From: Pseudonocardia sp.
Lineage (GTDB): Bacteria > Actinomycetota > Actinomycetes > Mycobacteriales > Pseudonocardiaceae
Direction of reading: 5' to 3'
Assembly (NCBI GenBank): GCA_030147065.1
Contig: JASLAP010000038.1
Coordinates: forward strand, 1 to 39,567
DNA: 39,567 nucleotides
Shown: piece by piece, positions 1 through 8,414 of the stretch
Layout of the letters: each line of letters begins with the position of its first letter
How positions within the stretch are numbered: the stretch's first letter is position 1
Notes under the pieces: generated by a model
Told to the model about the DNA's origin: nothing
The model's input: only the letters and a program-made list of their open reading frames with translations
The model's database searches: none
Position numbers and translations under genes: made by a program

Positions 1-1
1 C

Positions 2-466
2 GACCGGGTGGTGCACGAGGCCGGGGTCACCCGGGCCACCTTCTACCGGCACTTCCCCGGCAAGGACGACCTGGTCGTGGCCTACCTGGGCGGGGTGGAC
101 CGGGCGGTGCGCGAGATCGCCGGCGACGAACCCGGGCCGGAGCGGCTGCGCCGGGTGATCGGCTCGATGACCGAGACCGTGTGCGGGCCGGGCTTCCGCG
201 GCTGCGCGTTCATCAACGCCGCCGCCGAGTTCGCCGACCCGACCAGCCCCGTGCACCGGGCGGTGGTCGAGCACCGGCACTGGCTGGCCGGCGCGATCGA
301 GGCCGACCTCGCCGCGGCCGGCCACCCCGAGCCGGCCCGCGGCGCGGCGCTCCTGATGATGCTGCGCGACGGGGCGATGGTGGCCGGGCAGCTCGGTGAT
401 CCGGACCGGGCACGCGACACCCTGCTGCGTGGCCTGGACGACGTCCTCGCCGAAGCCGGCCGGTAA
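2..466 (+). CDS. TetR/AcrR-family transcriptional regulator (5' end outside window)
   Basis: The frame is open from the first bases, so the start and the first part of the helix-turn-helix lie upstream of the window. The visible N-terminus (VVHEAGVTRATFYRHFPGKDDLVVAYL) is the second half of a TetR DNA-binding domain: recognition helix with TFYRHF, then the KDDL turn. The remaining ~125 residues form an all-helical ligand domain with a GFRGCAFINAAAEF segment seen in many actinobacterial TetR proteins. As a repressor it should act in the cytoplasm on a nearby promoter. Its targets are not visible; the next gene is about 100 nt downstream and has its own operator. The ligand is unknown. The family call is secure. 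Confidence 0.88.
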   Translation, partial: DRVVHEAGVTRATFYRHFPGKDDLVVAYLGGVDRAVREIAGDEPGPERLRRVIGSMTETVCGPGFRGCAFINAAAEFADPTSPVHRAVVEHRHWLAGAIEADLAAAGHPEPARGAALLMMLRDGAMVAGQLGDPDRARDTLLRGLDDVLAEAGR

Positions 467-511
467 CCCGCGCCGCCAGTAGTGATCTGCCTCACAATCG
501 CCTCCCCGGCT

Positions 512-546
512 TGAAACGTCATGAAACCGGTTTCAGACTGTTTCAG
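512..546. promoter_or_regulatory. Nested LacI-type operator in front of the LacI gene
   Basis: A perfect 14-bp palindrome TGAAACCGGTTTCA lies at 522-535, with the central CG step typical of LacI-family operators. A second TGAAAC (512-517) and a second GTTTCA (540-545) sit exactly 10 bp outside the inner half-sites. The whole 512-545 block is therefore symmetric about the same centre. The site ends about 24 nt before the LacI start, so autoregulation is the simple reading. Confidence 0.75.
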
Positions 547-569
547 AGCGTCCGGCCGGAGGGAGATCG

Positions 570-1571
570 ATGTCGATCCGCCAGGTAGCCGCCCGTGCGG
601 GGGTGTCCCCGGCCACCGTGTCACGGGTGTTCACCCAGCCCGACGCGGTCACGCCCGAGACCCGTCGCCGGGTCGTGGACGCCGCCGAGGAGATGGGCTA
701 CACCCCGAACCCGGTCGCCCGCTCGCTCGCCCGCGGTCGCACCGGGAACCTCGGGATCGTCGTGCCCGACATCGCGAACTCCTTCGCCGCGGTCATCACC
801 AAGGCCGTCCAGCGCGAGGCGCTGCACGAGGACTTCGCGCTGTTCATCGCGGGTTCGGACCACCGGCCGGAGGAGGAGTACCGGCTGGCCCGCGCGATCG
901 CCCGGCAGGTCGACGGCCTGCTGCTGATCACCCCGGGCATGGCCGAGGACCAGGTTCGGGAGCTCGCGGCCGCCACCCCGCTCGCGGTGTTCAACCGCGA
1001 GATCGACGGGTGCCCCGCGACGCTGGTCCCCGGCGCGGACGGCGCCACCCAGGCCGTCGAGCACCTGCACGCCCTCGGCCACCGCGAGATCGCCTACCTG
1101 ACGGGCCCGCCGGTGTACTCCAACGCCATGCGCCAGGACGCTTTCCGGGCGGCCTGCGACCGGCTGCGGGTCGCGGGGACCGAGATCGAGATCGGTGACG
1201 CCCGGTTCCCGGCCGGCGTCCGGGCGGGCGACCTGGTGCTCGCCGCCGGGGTCAGCGCGGTGGTCGCCTACAACGACGAGGTCGCCGTGGGCGTGCTGAA
1301 CCGGCTGGCCCAGCGCGGTGTGGACGTGCCGCGCGAGGTCAGCGTCGTCGGGTTCGACGACACCGGGCTGGCCGAGATGGTGATCCCGCTGCTCACCACC
1401 GTGCGCCTGCCGGCGGCCGCGGCCGGAGCGGCGGCGGTGCGCATGCTGCTCGACCTCGTCAACGGCCGGGACGGGGCGGCCGGGGCCCGCCTGCACCTGG
1501 GCTCCGAGCTGGTCATCCGGTCCACCACGGCGCCGCCCGCACCGGGCCGCGGGCCGGGCGGGAGCAGCTGA
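570..1571 (+). CDS. LacI-family transcriptional regulator
   Basis: This 333-aa protein has the usual LacI length. Residues 1-50 are the helix-turn-helix and hinge: SIRQVAARAGVSPATVSRVF followed by GYTPNPVARSL. The rest is a periplasmic-binding-like sugar domain starting with TGNLGIVVPDIANSFAAVI and ending with VSVVGFDDTGLAEMVIPLLTTV, the conserved GFDD effector region. The ATG is preceded by a strong GGAGGGAGA. The operator at 512-546 just upstream suggests autorepression. Its stop overlaps the start of the DeoR gene (TGATG), and a sugar-porter gene follows, so it probably controls sugar uptake. The sugar cannot be told from sequence. Confidence 0.93.
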   Translation: MSIRQVAARAGVSPATVSRVFTQPDAVTPETRRRVVDAAEEMGYTPNPVARSLARGRTGNLGIVVPDIANSFAAVITKAVQREALHEDFALFIAGSDHRPEEEYRLARAIARQVDGLLLITPGMAEDQVRELAAATPLAVFNREIDGCPATLVPGADGATQAVEHLHALGHREIAYLTGPPVYSNAMRQDAFRAACDRLRVAGTEIEIGDARFPAGVRAGDLVLAAGVSAVVAYNDEVAVGVLNRLAQRGVDVPREVSVVGFDDTGLAEMVIPLLTTVRLPAAAAGAAAVRMLLDLVNGRDGAAGARLHLGSELVIRSTTAPPAPGRGPGGSS

Positions 1572-2371
1572 TGGGCCACCCGGACCTGCGGTACGAGGGC
1601 GCCCGCGAGCGGCGCACCCGCATCCTCGCCGCGCTCCGGCGGCTCGGCTTCCTCTCGATCACCGACCTCGCCAGGGACCTGCGGGTCTCGCCGATGACGG
1701 TGCGCCGCGACCTGCACATGCTGGAGTCGAGCGGGGACGTGCGCCTGGTGCACGGCGGCGCGAGCATCGCACCGGGCGCGCTCGGCGCGGCCTACCCGCG
1801 CGACGCGATGAGCGCGGCCCGGGACCGGGTGGCGGCGCTGGCGGCGGAGTTGATCGGGACCGCGGACACCATCGCCGTCGACGCGGGCCCGACGGCCCAC
1901 GCGCTCGTGCGGGCGCTGCCCGACTCCTTCACCGGCTCGGTCATCACGCACTCGATGCCCGTGCTGCAACTGCTCGCCGCGCACCCCTCCGGGGCGCGGC
2001 TGGTGGCGCTGGGCGGCGAGCTCCGCCCGGACCGGCACGCCTTCGTCGGGCCGAGCACCGAGGCCGCCCTCGCCGGCCTGCGGGCCCGCACGTTCTTCCT
2101 CGACCCGGCCGCGGTCGACGCACGTGGCGTCTACGCGGGCTCGCCCGCGGAGGCGAGCGTGCAGCGCGCCCTGATGGAGATCGCGGACCAGGTCGTGCTC
2201 ATCGCCGCGGCGGACGTCCCCCGGAGGTCGGCACCCGCGCTCGTCGCCCCGCTGGACCGGCTGAGCCGGTTCGTCACCGACCGCCCGTTGCCGCCGGAGC
2301 TCGACGCGGCGATGCGCCGCGCGGGGGTCCGGGACCACCGCTGCCCGGTCCACCCGGTCACCACCCGATGA
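1571..2371 (+). CDS. DeoR-family transcriptional regulator
   Basis: The 266-aa protein starts inside the LacI stop codon (TGATG), so the two regulators are translationally coupled. Residues about 10-65 form a DeoR winged helix (FLSITDLARDLRVSPMTVRRDLHMLE, then RLVHGGAS). The C-terminal part is a DeoR sensor domain with VDAGPTAHALVRAL and GGELRPDRHAFVGPSTEAAL, the phosphosugar-binding fold. The usual late D-S-S-K-F motif is replaced by AADVPRRSAP, so the effector pocket may differ. It probably acts on the GAACAC repeats before the downstream transporter. Two different sugar regulators in one transcript is less usual than one. Confidence 0.92.
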   Translation: MGHPDLRYEGARERRTRILAALRRLGFLSITDLARDLRVSPMTVRRDLHMLESSGDVRLVHGGASIAPGALGAAYPRDAMSAARDRVAALAAELIGTADTIAVDAGPTAHALVRALPDSFTGSVITHSMPVLQLLAAHPSGARLVALGGELRPDRHAFVGPSTEAALAGLRARTFFLDPAAVDARGVYAGSPAEASVQRALMEIADQVVLIAAADVPRRSAPALVAPLDRLSRFVTDRPLPPELDAAMRRAGVRDHRCPVHPVTTR

Positions 2372-2398
2372 GCGCCGGATCAACCCCTTCCCGCTGAG

Positions 2399-2443
2399 CA
2401 GAACACCCACTCCGGATGTGCGGAACACACCAAAGGTGTTCTG
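2399..2443. promoter_or_regulatory. GAACAC half-site cluster, candidate operator of the sugar-porter gene
   Basis: Three copies of the hexamer GAACAC occur: 2401-2406 and 2423-2428 on the plus strand (22 bp apart, about two helical turns) and 2436-2441 on the minus strand. The outer two extend into a perfect 9-bp inverted repeat, CAGAACACC at 2399-2407 and GGTGTTCTG at 2435-2443. A separate ATGATCAT palindrome lies at 2468-2475. The region is the only intergenic space between the regulators and the transporter. The bound protein (DeoR or LacI type) is inference. Confidence 0.5.
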
Positions 2444-2606
2444 AACGCAATCATCCGCCGAGTTGCAATGATCATAAAGGCACGCTTAACCTCATCCAGA
2501 TCCGAGCCGACGATTGAGCGTACCCGACATCGGGTGACGCTCCGCTTTGGCAGGTCCACGTACAGGGCGTGATGAATGCGGCTCTCGTCGTCGGGAAATG
2601 AGGGAA

Positions 2607-4073
2607 ATGGTGACGAGCTCAAGCGGTACCGGAGGCGCGGCCCGCGGAGGGGGCGCGGTAGAGGGCACCCGGAAGGGGTACCTGGCCAAGCTCACGATCA
2701 TCTCGACGCTGGGCGGCCTGCTGTTCGGCTACGACACCGGGGTGATCTCCGGGGCGCTCCTGTACATGCAGGATGACCTCAATCTCACCCCGACCACCGA
2801 GGCCTGGGTGGTCAGTTCGCTGCTGTTCCCGGGTGCCGCGGTCGGTGCGCTCGTGGGCGGCAAGCTGGCCGACTCCCTCGGCCGCAGGGGCTCGCTGTTC
2901 GTCTGCGGGGCGCTCTTCCTGGTCGGTGCGATCGGCTGCGCGATCGCGCCGAACGTGACGATCATGGTGATCTTCCGGATCCTGCTCGGCTTCGGGGTCG
3001 GCGCGGCCGCGGCGACGGTGCCGCTGTACCTGGCCGAGATGGCGCCGGTGCACATGCGGGGCCGCATGGTCACGATCAACGAGCTCATGATCGTGAGCGG
3101 GCAGCTGCTCGCGTTCGTCATGAACGCGGTCCTCGACCAGCTCATCGAGGACCCGGCCGTGTGGCGCTGGATGCTCGGCGTCGCCTCTGTTCCGGCGATC
3201 TTCCTGCTCGTCGGGTTGTTCTTCCTGCCCGACTCGCCGCGCTGGTACGCGGTGCGCGGCCGGCTCGACGACACTCGCCGGGTTCTCGAGCTGAGCCGCC
3301 CCCCGGGCGAGGCCGCCAAGGAGTACGACATCATCGTCGAGCACGCCAAGCGCGACGTGTCCGAGGACAAGGGCGCGGCGATGCGCGACCTGCGTGCCTT
3401 CCCGTGGATGCGGCGGATCCTGTGGATCGGCTGCGGTCTAGCGGCGGTGCAGCAGGCCACCGGCATCAACACGGTGAACTACTATGCCCCGACGATCTTG
3501 GAGGACACCGGTATCGGGGCCAGCGCGGCGCTGCTCCTGACGATCGCCGTCGGCGTCACCTCGGTCGTCGGAACCATTGTCGGGATCGTCCTGCTGGGGT
3601 ATTTCAACCGTCGGCCGCTGATCATCACCGGCTTCGCGGGCGTCACCGTGTCACACGCGGTGCTGGCCGCGATGTTCCTACTGCCGGAGTCGGGTGCACG
3701 GACCTACCTCATCCTGGCCGCGATGCTGGTGCTGGTGGCGTTCGTGCAAACCTTCATCGGCATCCTGGTGTGGCTGCTGCTGTCGGAGATCTTCCCGATG
3801 ACGATCCGCGGGTTCGCGATGGGGATCGCGGTGTTCGTTCTGTGGACCGTGAACGCGACGATCTCGTTCGTCTTCCCGCCGCTCGTTGCGGCAGCCGGGT
3901 CCACGGTCACCTTCGGGATCTTCGCGCTGATCAATCTCGGGTCGACGATCTTCGTCCTGAAGTACGCCCCGGAGACTCGCGGGCGCACCCTCGAGGAGCT
4001 CGAAGACGACTTCCGCGAGCACGACGCGGCGCACTTCGTCCGCCAGGCCCCGCCCAACGTGCAGGGTTCCTGA
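2607..4073 (+). CDS. MFS sugar porter (sugar:H+ symporter family)
   Basis: About 488 aa with the full sugar-porter signature set. TM1 carries GGLLFGYDTGVISGALLYMQ, the loop between TM2 and TM3 carries GGKLADSLGRRGS, the centre has PDSPRWYAVRGR, TM7 has QQATGINTVNYYAP, and the C-terminus has PETRGRTLEELE. Twelve membrane segments are expected. The open frame reaches back to a TTG at 2547, but ATG at 2607 is chosen because family homology begins only after it. GTG 2610 is an alternative, since AGGGA at 2601-2605 fits it slightly better. Placement behind LacI and DeoR regulators supports uptake of a sugar or polyol; which one is unknown. Confidence 0.93.
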   Translation: MVTSSSGTGGAARGGGAVEGTRKGYLAKLTIISTLGGLLFGYDTGVISGALLYMQDDLNLTPTTEAWVVSSLLFPGAAVGALVGGKLADSLGRRGSLFVCGALFLVGAIGCAIAPNVTIMVIFRILLGFGVGAAAATVPLYLAEMAPVHMRGRMVTINELMIVSGQLLAFVMNAVLDQLIEDPAVWRWMLGVASVPAIFLLVGLFFLPDSPRWYAVRGRLDDTRRVLELSRPPGEAAKEYDIIVEHAKRDVSEDKGAAMRDLRAFPWMRRILWIGCGLAAVQQATGINTVNYYAPTILEDTGIGASAALLLTIAVGVTSVVGTIVGIVLLGYFNRRPLIITGFAGVTVSHAVLAAMFLLPESGARTYLILAAMLVLVAFVQTFIGILVWLLLSEIFPMTIRGFAMGIAVFVLWTVNATISFVFPPLVAAAGSTVTFGIFALINLGSTIFVLKYAPETRGRTLEELEDDFREHDAAHFVRQAPPNVQGS

Positions 4074-4093
4074 CCCCGGCTCCCCGACCGGAC

Positions 4094-4130
4094 CGCGCGG
4101 TCGACGGGCCTGCCGCCGGTCGACCGCGCG
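4094..4130 (+). terminator. Stem-loop after the sugar-porter gene
   Basis: Perfect 11-bp arms CGCGCGGTCGA (4094-4104) and TCGACCGCGCG (4120-4130) enclose a 15-nt loop, starting 20 nt after the transporter stop. There is no T-run, which is common for actinobacterial terminators. Confidence 0.55.
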
Positions 4131-4207
4131 CCGGTCGGCGACGGGGCCGATCGCGTGGCGGGTGCCGCAGCGGCCGGCGGGTGGCACCTGCCGGCCGCGG
4201 GCCACCG

Positions 4208-4662
4208 CCGCGAACCCGTGATCGGGACGATCGACACGTGCAGCGGCATCCCCTGCCACCCCTTCGCACAACGCGGCGAGGAGAGGTCGAACACGCGGGT
4301 GGAAAGCCGGGAGGGTCCCGGTGGAGACGCCGGCCACGTCGCTGTCCGAGCCGTTCCGGAAACCCACCACGACGCCCGTGGGGACCGCCCCGAGAAGTAC
4401 GTGCCGCCGACATCGGGCGGGCGAGCAGGTGTTTGCGCTGAACCGCTCGCGACGACGCGCGGGTCCTGCGAACGCATCCCGACGCCGGGGACCACTGCGT
4501 GCCGAGGTTGCCACGGCCGACGATGTCGAGCGTGCGGCCGCGCACCTCGCGACTGCCCCGGGCCGACCCGTCCCGGTTCCCCCCGTGCCTGCGCCGGGTC
4601 TTCTCCGGCAGGCGGCGCACCGGCGCGGTGAGTCCGCCCGGCAGCAGCTCGACGCCGCGGGC
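4208..4662 (-). pseudogene. Decayed serA-like D-2-hydroxyacid dehydrogenase fragment
   Basis: This stretch encodes no intact protein, but translated minus-strand pieces in successive frames match the NAD-binding half of D-3-phosphoglycerate dehydrogenase. About 4662-4495 gives ...RRLPEKTRRRHGG... and EVRGRTLDIVGRGNLGTQ, corresponding to the family's RxIPEK... and RGKTLGIVGYGNIGxQ. A frame change follows; near 4376-4315 GVVVGFRNGSDSDVAGVSTG matches the family's xVVDxxALxxALxSGHLAGAAxD. Another frame at 4291-4208 gives FDLSSPRCAKGWQGMPLHVS then IVPITGS, matching the FxSPLxGxPNVxLTPHxGGS segment. N-terminal and ACT regions are missing. The alignment is from memory of the family, so the boundaries are approximate. 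Confidence 0.6.
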
Positions 4663-4809
4663 GCCGGGCCCGCGCCGACAGCCGATGTGCCCGATCGGCG
4701 TACGTCGGGTACCAACGGGTAAGAGGGATCGGGCCGAGCGGGCCGATCCGGAGGACACCGGTCGCCAGCGACGCCGATCGACAGCGACGAGCCACACGAG
4801 AGGCTGTGC

Positions 4810-5832
4810 ATGTCAGGCAACGCGACCTACCGCTACACCGAGACCGCCGTGCTGTCCGTCTGCGGGGTCGACGCACCCCGCGTCGTGACCTCCGACGAGT
4901 TCGACGAGCGGCTGGGCGCGACCCTGCGCCGGGTGGGACTGCGGCCGGGGCTGCTGGAGCACCTGGCCGGTATCCGGGCCCGCCGGTGGTGGCCCGAGGA
5001 CGTCAGCTTCTCCGACGCCGCCGCGATGGCGGGGGCGAAGGCGCTGGCCGAGGCCGGGGTGGACCCGGCCCGGGTCGGGCTGCTGATCGACACCTCGGTG
5101 AGCCGGGCGCACCTGGAGCCCTCCGCCGCGGTGGCCGTGCACGACGCCCTCGGGCTGCCGACGTCCTGCCAGAACTTCGACCTGGCCAACGCCTGCCTGG
5201 GCTTCCTCAACGGCATGCAGCTGGCCGCGATGATGATCGACTCCGGCCGGGTGGACTACGCGCTGGTGGTCGACGGCGAGGGCGCCCGGCACACCCAGCA
5301 GGTCACCCTGGACCGGCTCTGCGGCCCGGACGTCACCCGGGCCGACGTGCTGGAGCAGTTCGCCACCCTCACCCTCGGGTCGGGCGCCGCGGCGATGGTG
5401 CTGGGCCGGCTCGACGCCCACCCCGAGGGCCACCGGGTGGTGGGCGGGGTCATGCGCGCGGCCACCCAGCACCACCAGCTGTGCATCGGCGACCTGGAGT
5501 CGATGACCACCGACGCCAAGGGCCTGCTCGACGCGGGCATGGAGCTCTCCCTCGACACCTGGACCGACGCCAAGGCCGAGTTCGACTGGGCGGAGATGGA
5601 CCGCTACGTCGTCCACCAGGTGTCCAAGGTGCACACCGCGGCGACGTGTCGGACCCTCGGCCTCGACCCGGCCCGGGTGCCGCTGACCTTCCCCGACCGC
5701 GGCAACATGGGCCCGGCCTCCATCCCGTTCACGCTGGCCACCCAGGTCGACACGCTGAACACCGGCGACCGGGTGCTGCTCATGGGCGCCGGCTCCGGGT
5801 TGAACGCCTGCTGCCTCGAGCTGGCCTGGTGA
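4810..5832 (+). CDS. oleA: OleA: acyl-CoA condensing enzyme (thiolase fold) of long-chain olefin synthesis
   Basis: 340 aa, the KAS III-like size of OleA. OleA joins two fatty acyl-CoAs head to head into a beta-keto acid. The visible catalytic set is Cys129 in FDLANACLGFLNGM, His269 in YVVHQVSKVH and Asn299 in RGNMGPASIPF, matching the Cys-His-Asn triad of thiolase-fold condensing enzymes. Identification as OleA rather than FabH rests on the neighbours, which are the other three ole functions in order. The ATG follows GAGAGG. Its stop overlaps the GTG of the next gene (GTGA), implying coupled translation. Confidence 0.9.
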   Translation: MSGNATYRYTETAVLSVCGVDAPRVVTSDEFDERLGATLRRVGLRPGLLEHLAGIRARRWWPEDVSFSDAAAMAGAKALAEAGVDPARVGLLIDTSVSRAHLEPSAAVAVHDALGLPTSCQNFDLANACLGFLNGMQLAAMMIDSGRVDYALVVDGEGARHTQQVTLDRLCGPDVTRADVLEQFATLTLGSGAAAMVLGRLDAHPEGHRVVGGVMRAATQHHQLCIGDLESMTTDAKGLLDAGMELSLDTWTDAKAEFDWAEMDRYVVHQVSKVHTAATCRTLGLDPARVPLTFPDRGNMGPASIPFTLATQVDTLNTGDRVLLMGAGSGLNACCLELAW

Positions 5833-8414
5833 CCGGCCCGGTCGCCCCGGCGACCCTGCCGCCGCCGGGGCTGCCCGGGCTCGACCCGGCCTGGTCGCGC
5901 CTGGTCACCGCGGACGACGCGGACGGCGTCGCGCGCACCTGGCACGTGCTCGACAACGGCGCCGAGCCGACCGCCGGGACGATGCTGTGCGTGCACGGGA
6001 ACCCCACCTGGGCCTACCTGTGGCGGCGCTTCCTCGCCCAGGCACCACCCGGGTGGCGGGTGGTCGCGGTCGACCAGCTGGGCATGGGGTTCTCCGAGCG
6101 GCTCGCCGCACCGCGACCGCTGGCCCGGCGGATCGACGACCTGGACACCGTGCTGGAGGCGCTGGGGGTGACCGGTCCGGTCCTCACGGTCGGGCACGAC
6201 TGGGGCGGGCCGATCTCGCTGGGCTGGGCCGTGGCGCACCCCGACCGGCTGCTCGGCGTGGTGCTGGGCAACACCGCGGTGCACCAGCCGGCCGGCGCGG
6301 CCGCGCCGTCGTTGATCCGGCTGGCGCGGCTGCCGCTGCTGCGCGGAGCGGTGTGCACGGGCACGCCGACGTTCGTGCGGGCGACGAGCGCGCTGTCGCG
6401 CCCGGCGCTGCCCCGCCCGGTCCGCGACGCCCTGGCCGCGCCCTACGCCTCCCCCGACCGCCGCCGCGCGGTCGGCGACTTCGTGGCCGACATCCCGCTC
6501 GAACCCGGCCACGTCAGCGCGCCCGCCCTGGACGGCGTGACCGCCGGGCTGGAGCGGCTGGCCGGGGTGCCGGTGCTGCTGCTGTGGGGCCCGCGCGACC
6601 CGGTGTTCTCCGACCGCTACTTCCGCGACCTGCTCGGCCGGCTCCCGCACGCCGACGTGCACCGCTACCGGGGCGCGTCGCACCTGGTCACCGAGGACGC
6701 CCCGGAGGCCGCCGAGCACGCCTGGCGGTGGGCGGGCACCCTGCGCGGCGCCGACCCGACCGGTGATGGGGCCGGGAGCACGGCGACGGCCGGTGTCCGG
6801 CCGGACCTCCACCGTCCGCTGTGGACCGAGCTGGTCAAGCGGGCCGGCGACTCCGCCCCGGCGGTGGTCGAGATGACCGCCGACGGCCACCGCAGCGTGC
6901 CGTTCGACCTGCTGGAACGACGGGTGCGCGAGCTGGCCGCGGGTCTCGCCGCGGTCGACGTGCGGGCGGGCGACCGGGTCGCGCTGCTGGTCCCCCCGGG
7001 CGCCGACCTGGTCGCCACCGCCTACGCGTGCTGGCGGGTCGGCGCCGTGGTCGTCGTGGCCGACGCCGGGCTCGGCCCGACCGGTCTGGTGCGCGCGCTG
7101 CGTGGAGCGGCACCCGACCACGTCGTGGGGATCCCGCGCGGGCTGGCCCTGGCCCGCGCGCTGGCCGTGCCGGGCAGGCGGATCGTCACCGGGCCGGTGG
7201 GCCGGGCGACCGCGCGGCTGCTCGGGGCGACCGACCGGCTGGCCGAGCTGGCCCGACTGGGCCGCGACCGCGAACCGCCACCCGCCCCGACGGCCGACGC
7301 CGAGTGCGCGGTCCTGTTCACCTCCGGGGCCACCGGCCCGGCCAAGGGCGTGGTCTACCGGCACCGCCAGCTGGTGGCCCAGCTGGCGACCCTGCGGGCG
7401 ACGTTCGGGCTCGGCGCCGACGACAACGTCGTCGCCGCGTTCCCCCCGTTCGTGCTGTACGGGCCGGCGTTGGGGGTCACCTCCGCGGTGCCCGCCGCAG
7501 CGGCGCCGGGCACGCTCACCGCCGCCGCCCTCGCCGACGCCGTCGCCGCGGCCCGGGCGCCCGTGGTGTTCGCCTCGCCTGCGGTCCTGCGCAGCCTGGT
7601 GGCCACCGCCGACGGGCTCACCCCCGCGCAGCGGTCCGCGCTGGGCCGGGTACGCCTGCTGATCTCGGCCGGCGCTCCGGTACCGGCCGCTCTGCTGCAC
7701 GCGCTGCGGGCCGTGCTGCCCGCGGCGGAGGCGCACGCCCCGTACGGCATGACCGAGGCGCTGCCGGTCACCGACATCACCCTGGCCGGGATCGACGCCG
7801 CCGGGCCCGGGAACGGCGTGTGCGTGGGCCGGCCGGTGCCGGGGGTCGAGCTGCGGATCTCCCCGCTGGCCGGGGACGGCCCGCTCACCACGGACCCCGG
7901 GGTGAGCGGCGAGATCCGGGTGCGCGCGGCGCACGTCAAGGACCGCTACGACCGGCTGTGGGCCACCGGCCGGGACGCGGCGAGCGCCGAGGGGTGGCAC
8001 GCCACCGGCGACGTCGGGCACCTCGACGAGCAGGGCCGGCTCTGGGTCGAGGGTCGGCTCGGGCACGTGGTGCACACCGCCCGCGGGCCGGTCACCCCGG
8101 TCGGGGTCGAGCAGCGGGTGCAGGCCGTCGACGGGGTGCGGGCCGCGGCCGCGGTCGGCGTCGGACCGCCCGGCGCCCAGCAGGTCGTCGTCGTGGTCAC
8201 CGGCTCCGCGAGCAGGACGCGCGGCGCGCCGCGGCTCGCCGCCGAGCCGGTGGCCTCCGCGGTGCGCGCGGCCGCGGGTACCGAGGTGGCCGCGGTGCTG
8301 GTGACCGATGCGCTGCCGGTCGACGTGCGGCACGCCGCCAAGGTCGACCGGACGCGGGTGGCGCGCTGGGCGGAGCGGGTGCTGGCCGGCGGCCGGACCG
8401 GTCGGCGACCGTGA
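5829..8414 (+). CDS. oleBC: OleBC fusion: beta-lactone decarboxylase + beta-lactone synthetase
   Basis: 861 aa from a GTG overlapping the oleA stop. Residues 1-~310 are an alpha/beta hydrolase of the haloalkane-dehalogenase type (OleB). They carry HGNPTWAYLWR, nucleophile Asp124 in VGHDWGG, Asp257 in WGPRDPVF and His285 in ASHLVTED. A Gly/Ala/Thr-rich linker (~311-335) leads to an AMP-ligase domain (OleC) with P-loop FTSGATGPAKGVV at ~497, YGMTEALPVTDITL, and GWHATGDVGHLDEQGRLWVEGR. The C-terminal ALPVDVRHAAKVDR is a typical OleC ending. OleC closes the 2-alkyl-3-hydroxy acid to a beta-lactone and OleB releases CO2 to give a cis-alkene. Fused OleBC proteins are known from actinobacteria such as Micrococcus. 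Confidence 0.9.
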   Translation: MTGPVAPATLPPPGLPGLDPAWSRLVTADDADGVARTWHVLDNGAEPTAGTMLCVHGNPTWAYLWRRFLAQAPPGWRVVAVDQLGMGFSERLAAPRPLARRIDDLDTVLEALGVTGPVLTVGHDWGGPISLGWAVAHPDRLLGVVLGNTAVHQPAGAAAPSLIRLARLPLLRGAVCTGTPTFVRATSALSRPALPRPVRDALAAPYASPDRRRAVGDFVADIPLEPGHVSAPALDGVTAGLERLAGVPVLLLWGPRDPVFSDRYFRDLLGRLPHADVHRYRGASHLVTEDAPEAAEHAWRWAGTLRGADPTGDGAGSTATAGVRPDLHRPLWTELVKRAGDSAPAVVEMTADGHRSVPFDLLERRVRELAAGLAAVDVRAGDRVALLVPPGADLVATAYACWRVGAVVVVADAGLGPTGLVRALRGAAPDHVVGIPRGLALARALAVPGRRIVTGPVGRATARLLGATDRLAELARLGRDREPPPAPTADAECAVLFTSGATGPAKGVVYRHRQLVAQLATLRATFGLGADDNVVAAFPPFVLYGPALGVTSAVPAAAAPGTLTAAALADAVAAARAPVVFASPAVLRSLVATADGLTPAQRSALGRVRLLISAGAPVPAALLHALRAVLPAAEAHAPYGMTEALPVTDITLAGIDAAGPGNGVCVGRPVPGVELRISPLAGDGPLTTDPGVSGEIRVRAAHVKDRYDRLWATGRDAASAEGWHATGDVGHLDEQGRLWVEGRLGHVVHTARGPVTPVGVEQRVQAVDGVRAAAAVGVGPPGAQQVVVVVTGSASRTRGAPRLAAEPVASAVRAAAGTEVAAVLVTDALPVDVRHAAKVDRTRVARWAERVLAGGRTGRRP

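Noticed and set aside
4155..4722. Plus-strand ORFs of 133-158 codons in the transporter-ole gap
   Set aside because: Low-complexity translations with no homology; the region is explained better by the minus-strand serA relic.
5604..8333. 909-codon open frame opposite oleBC on the minus strand
   Set aside because: It is Arg/Gly/Pro-rich with no family motif; it mirrors the codon bias of the real plus-strand gene.
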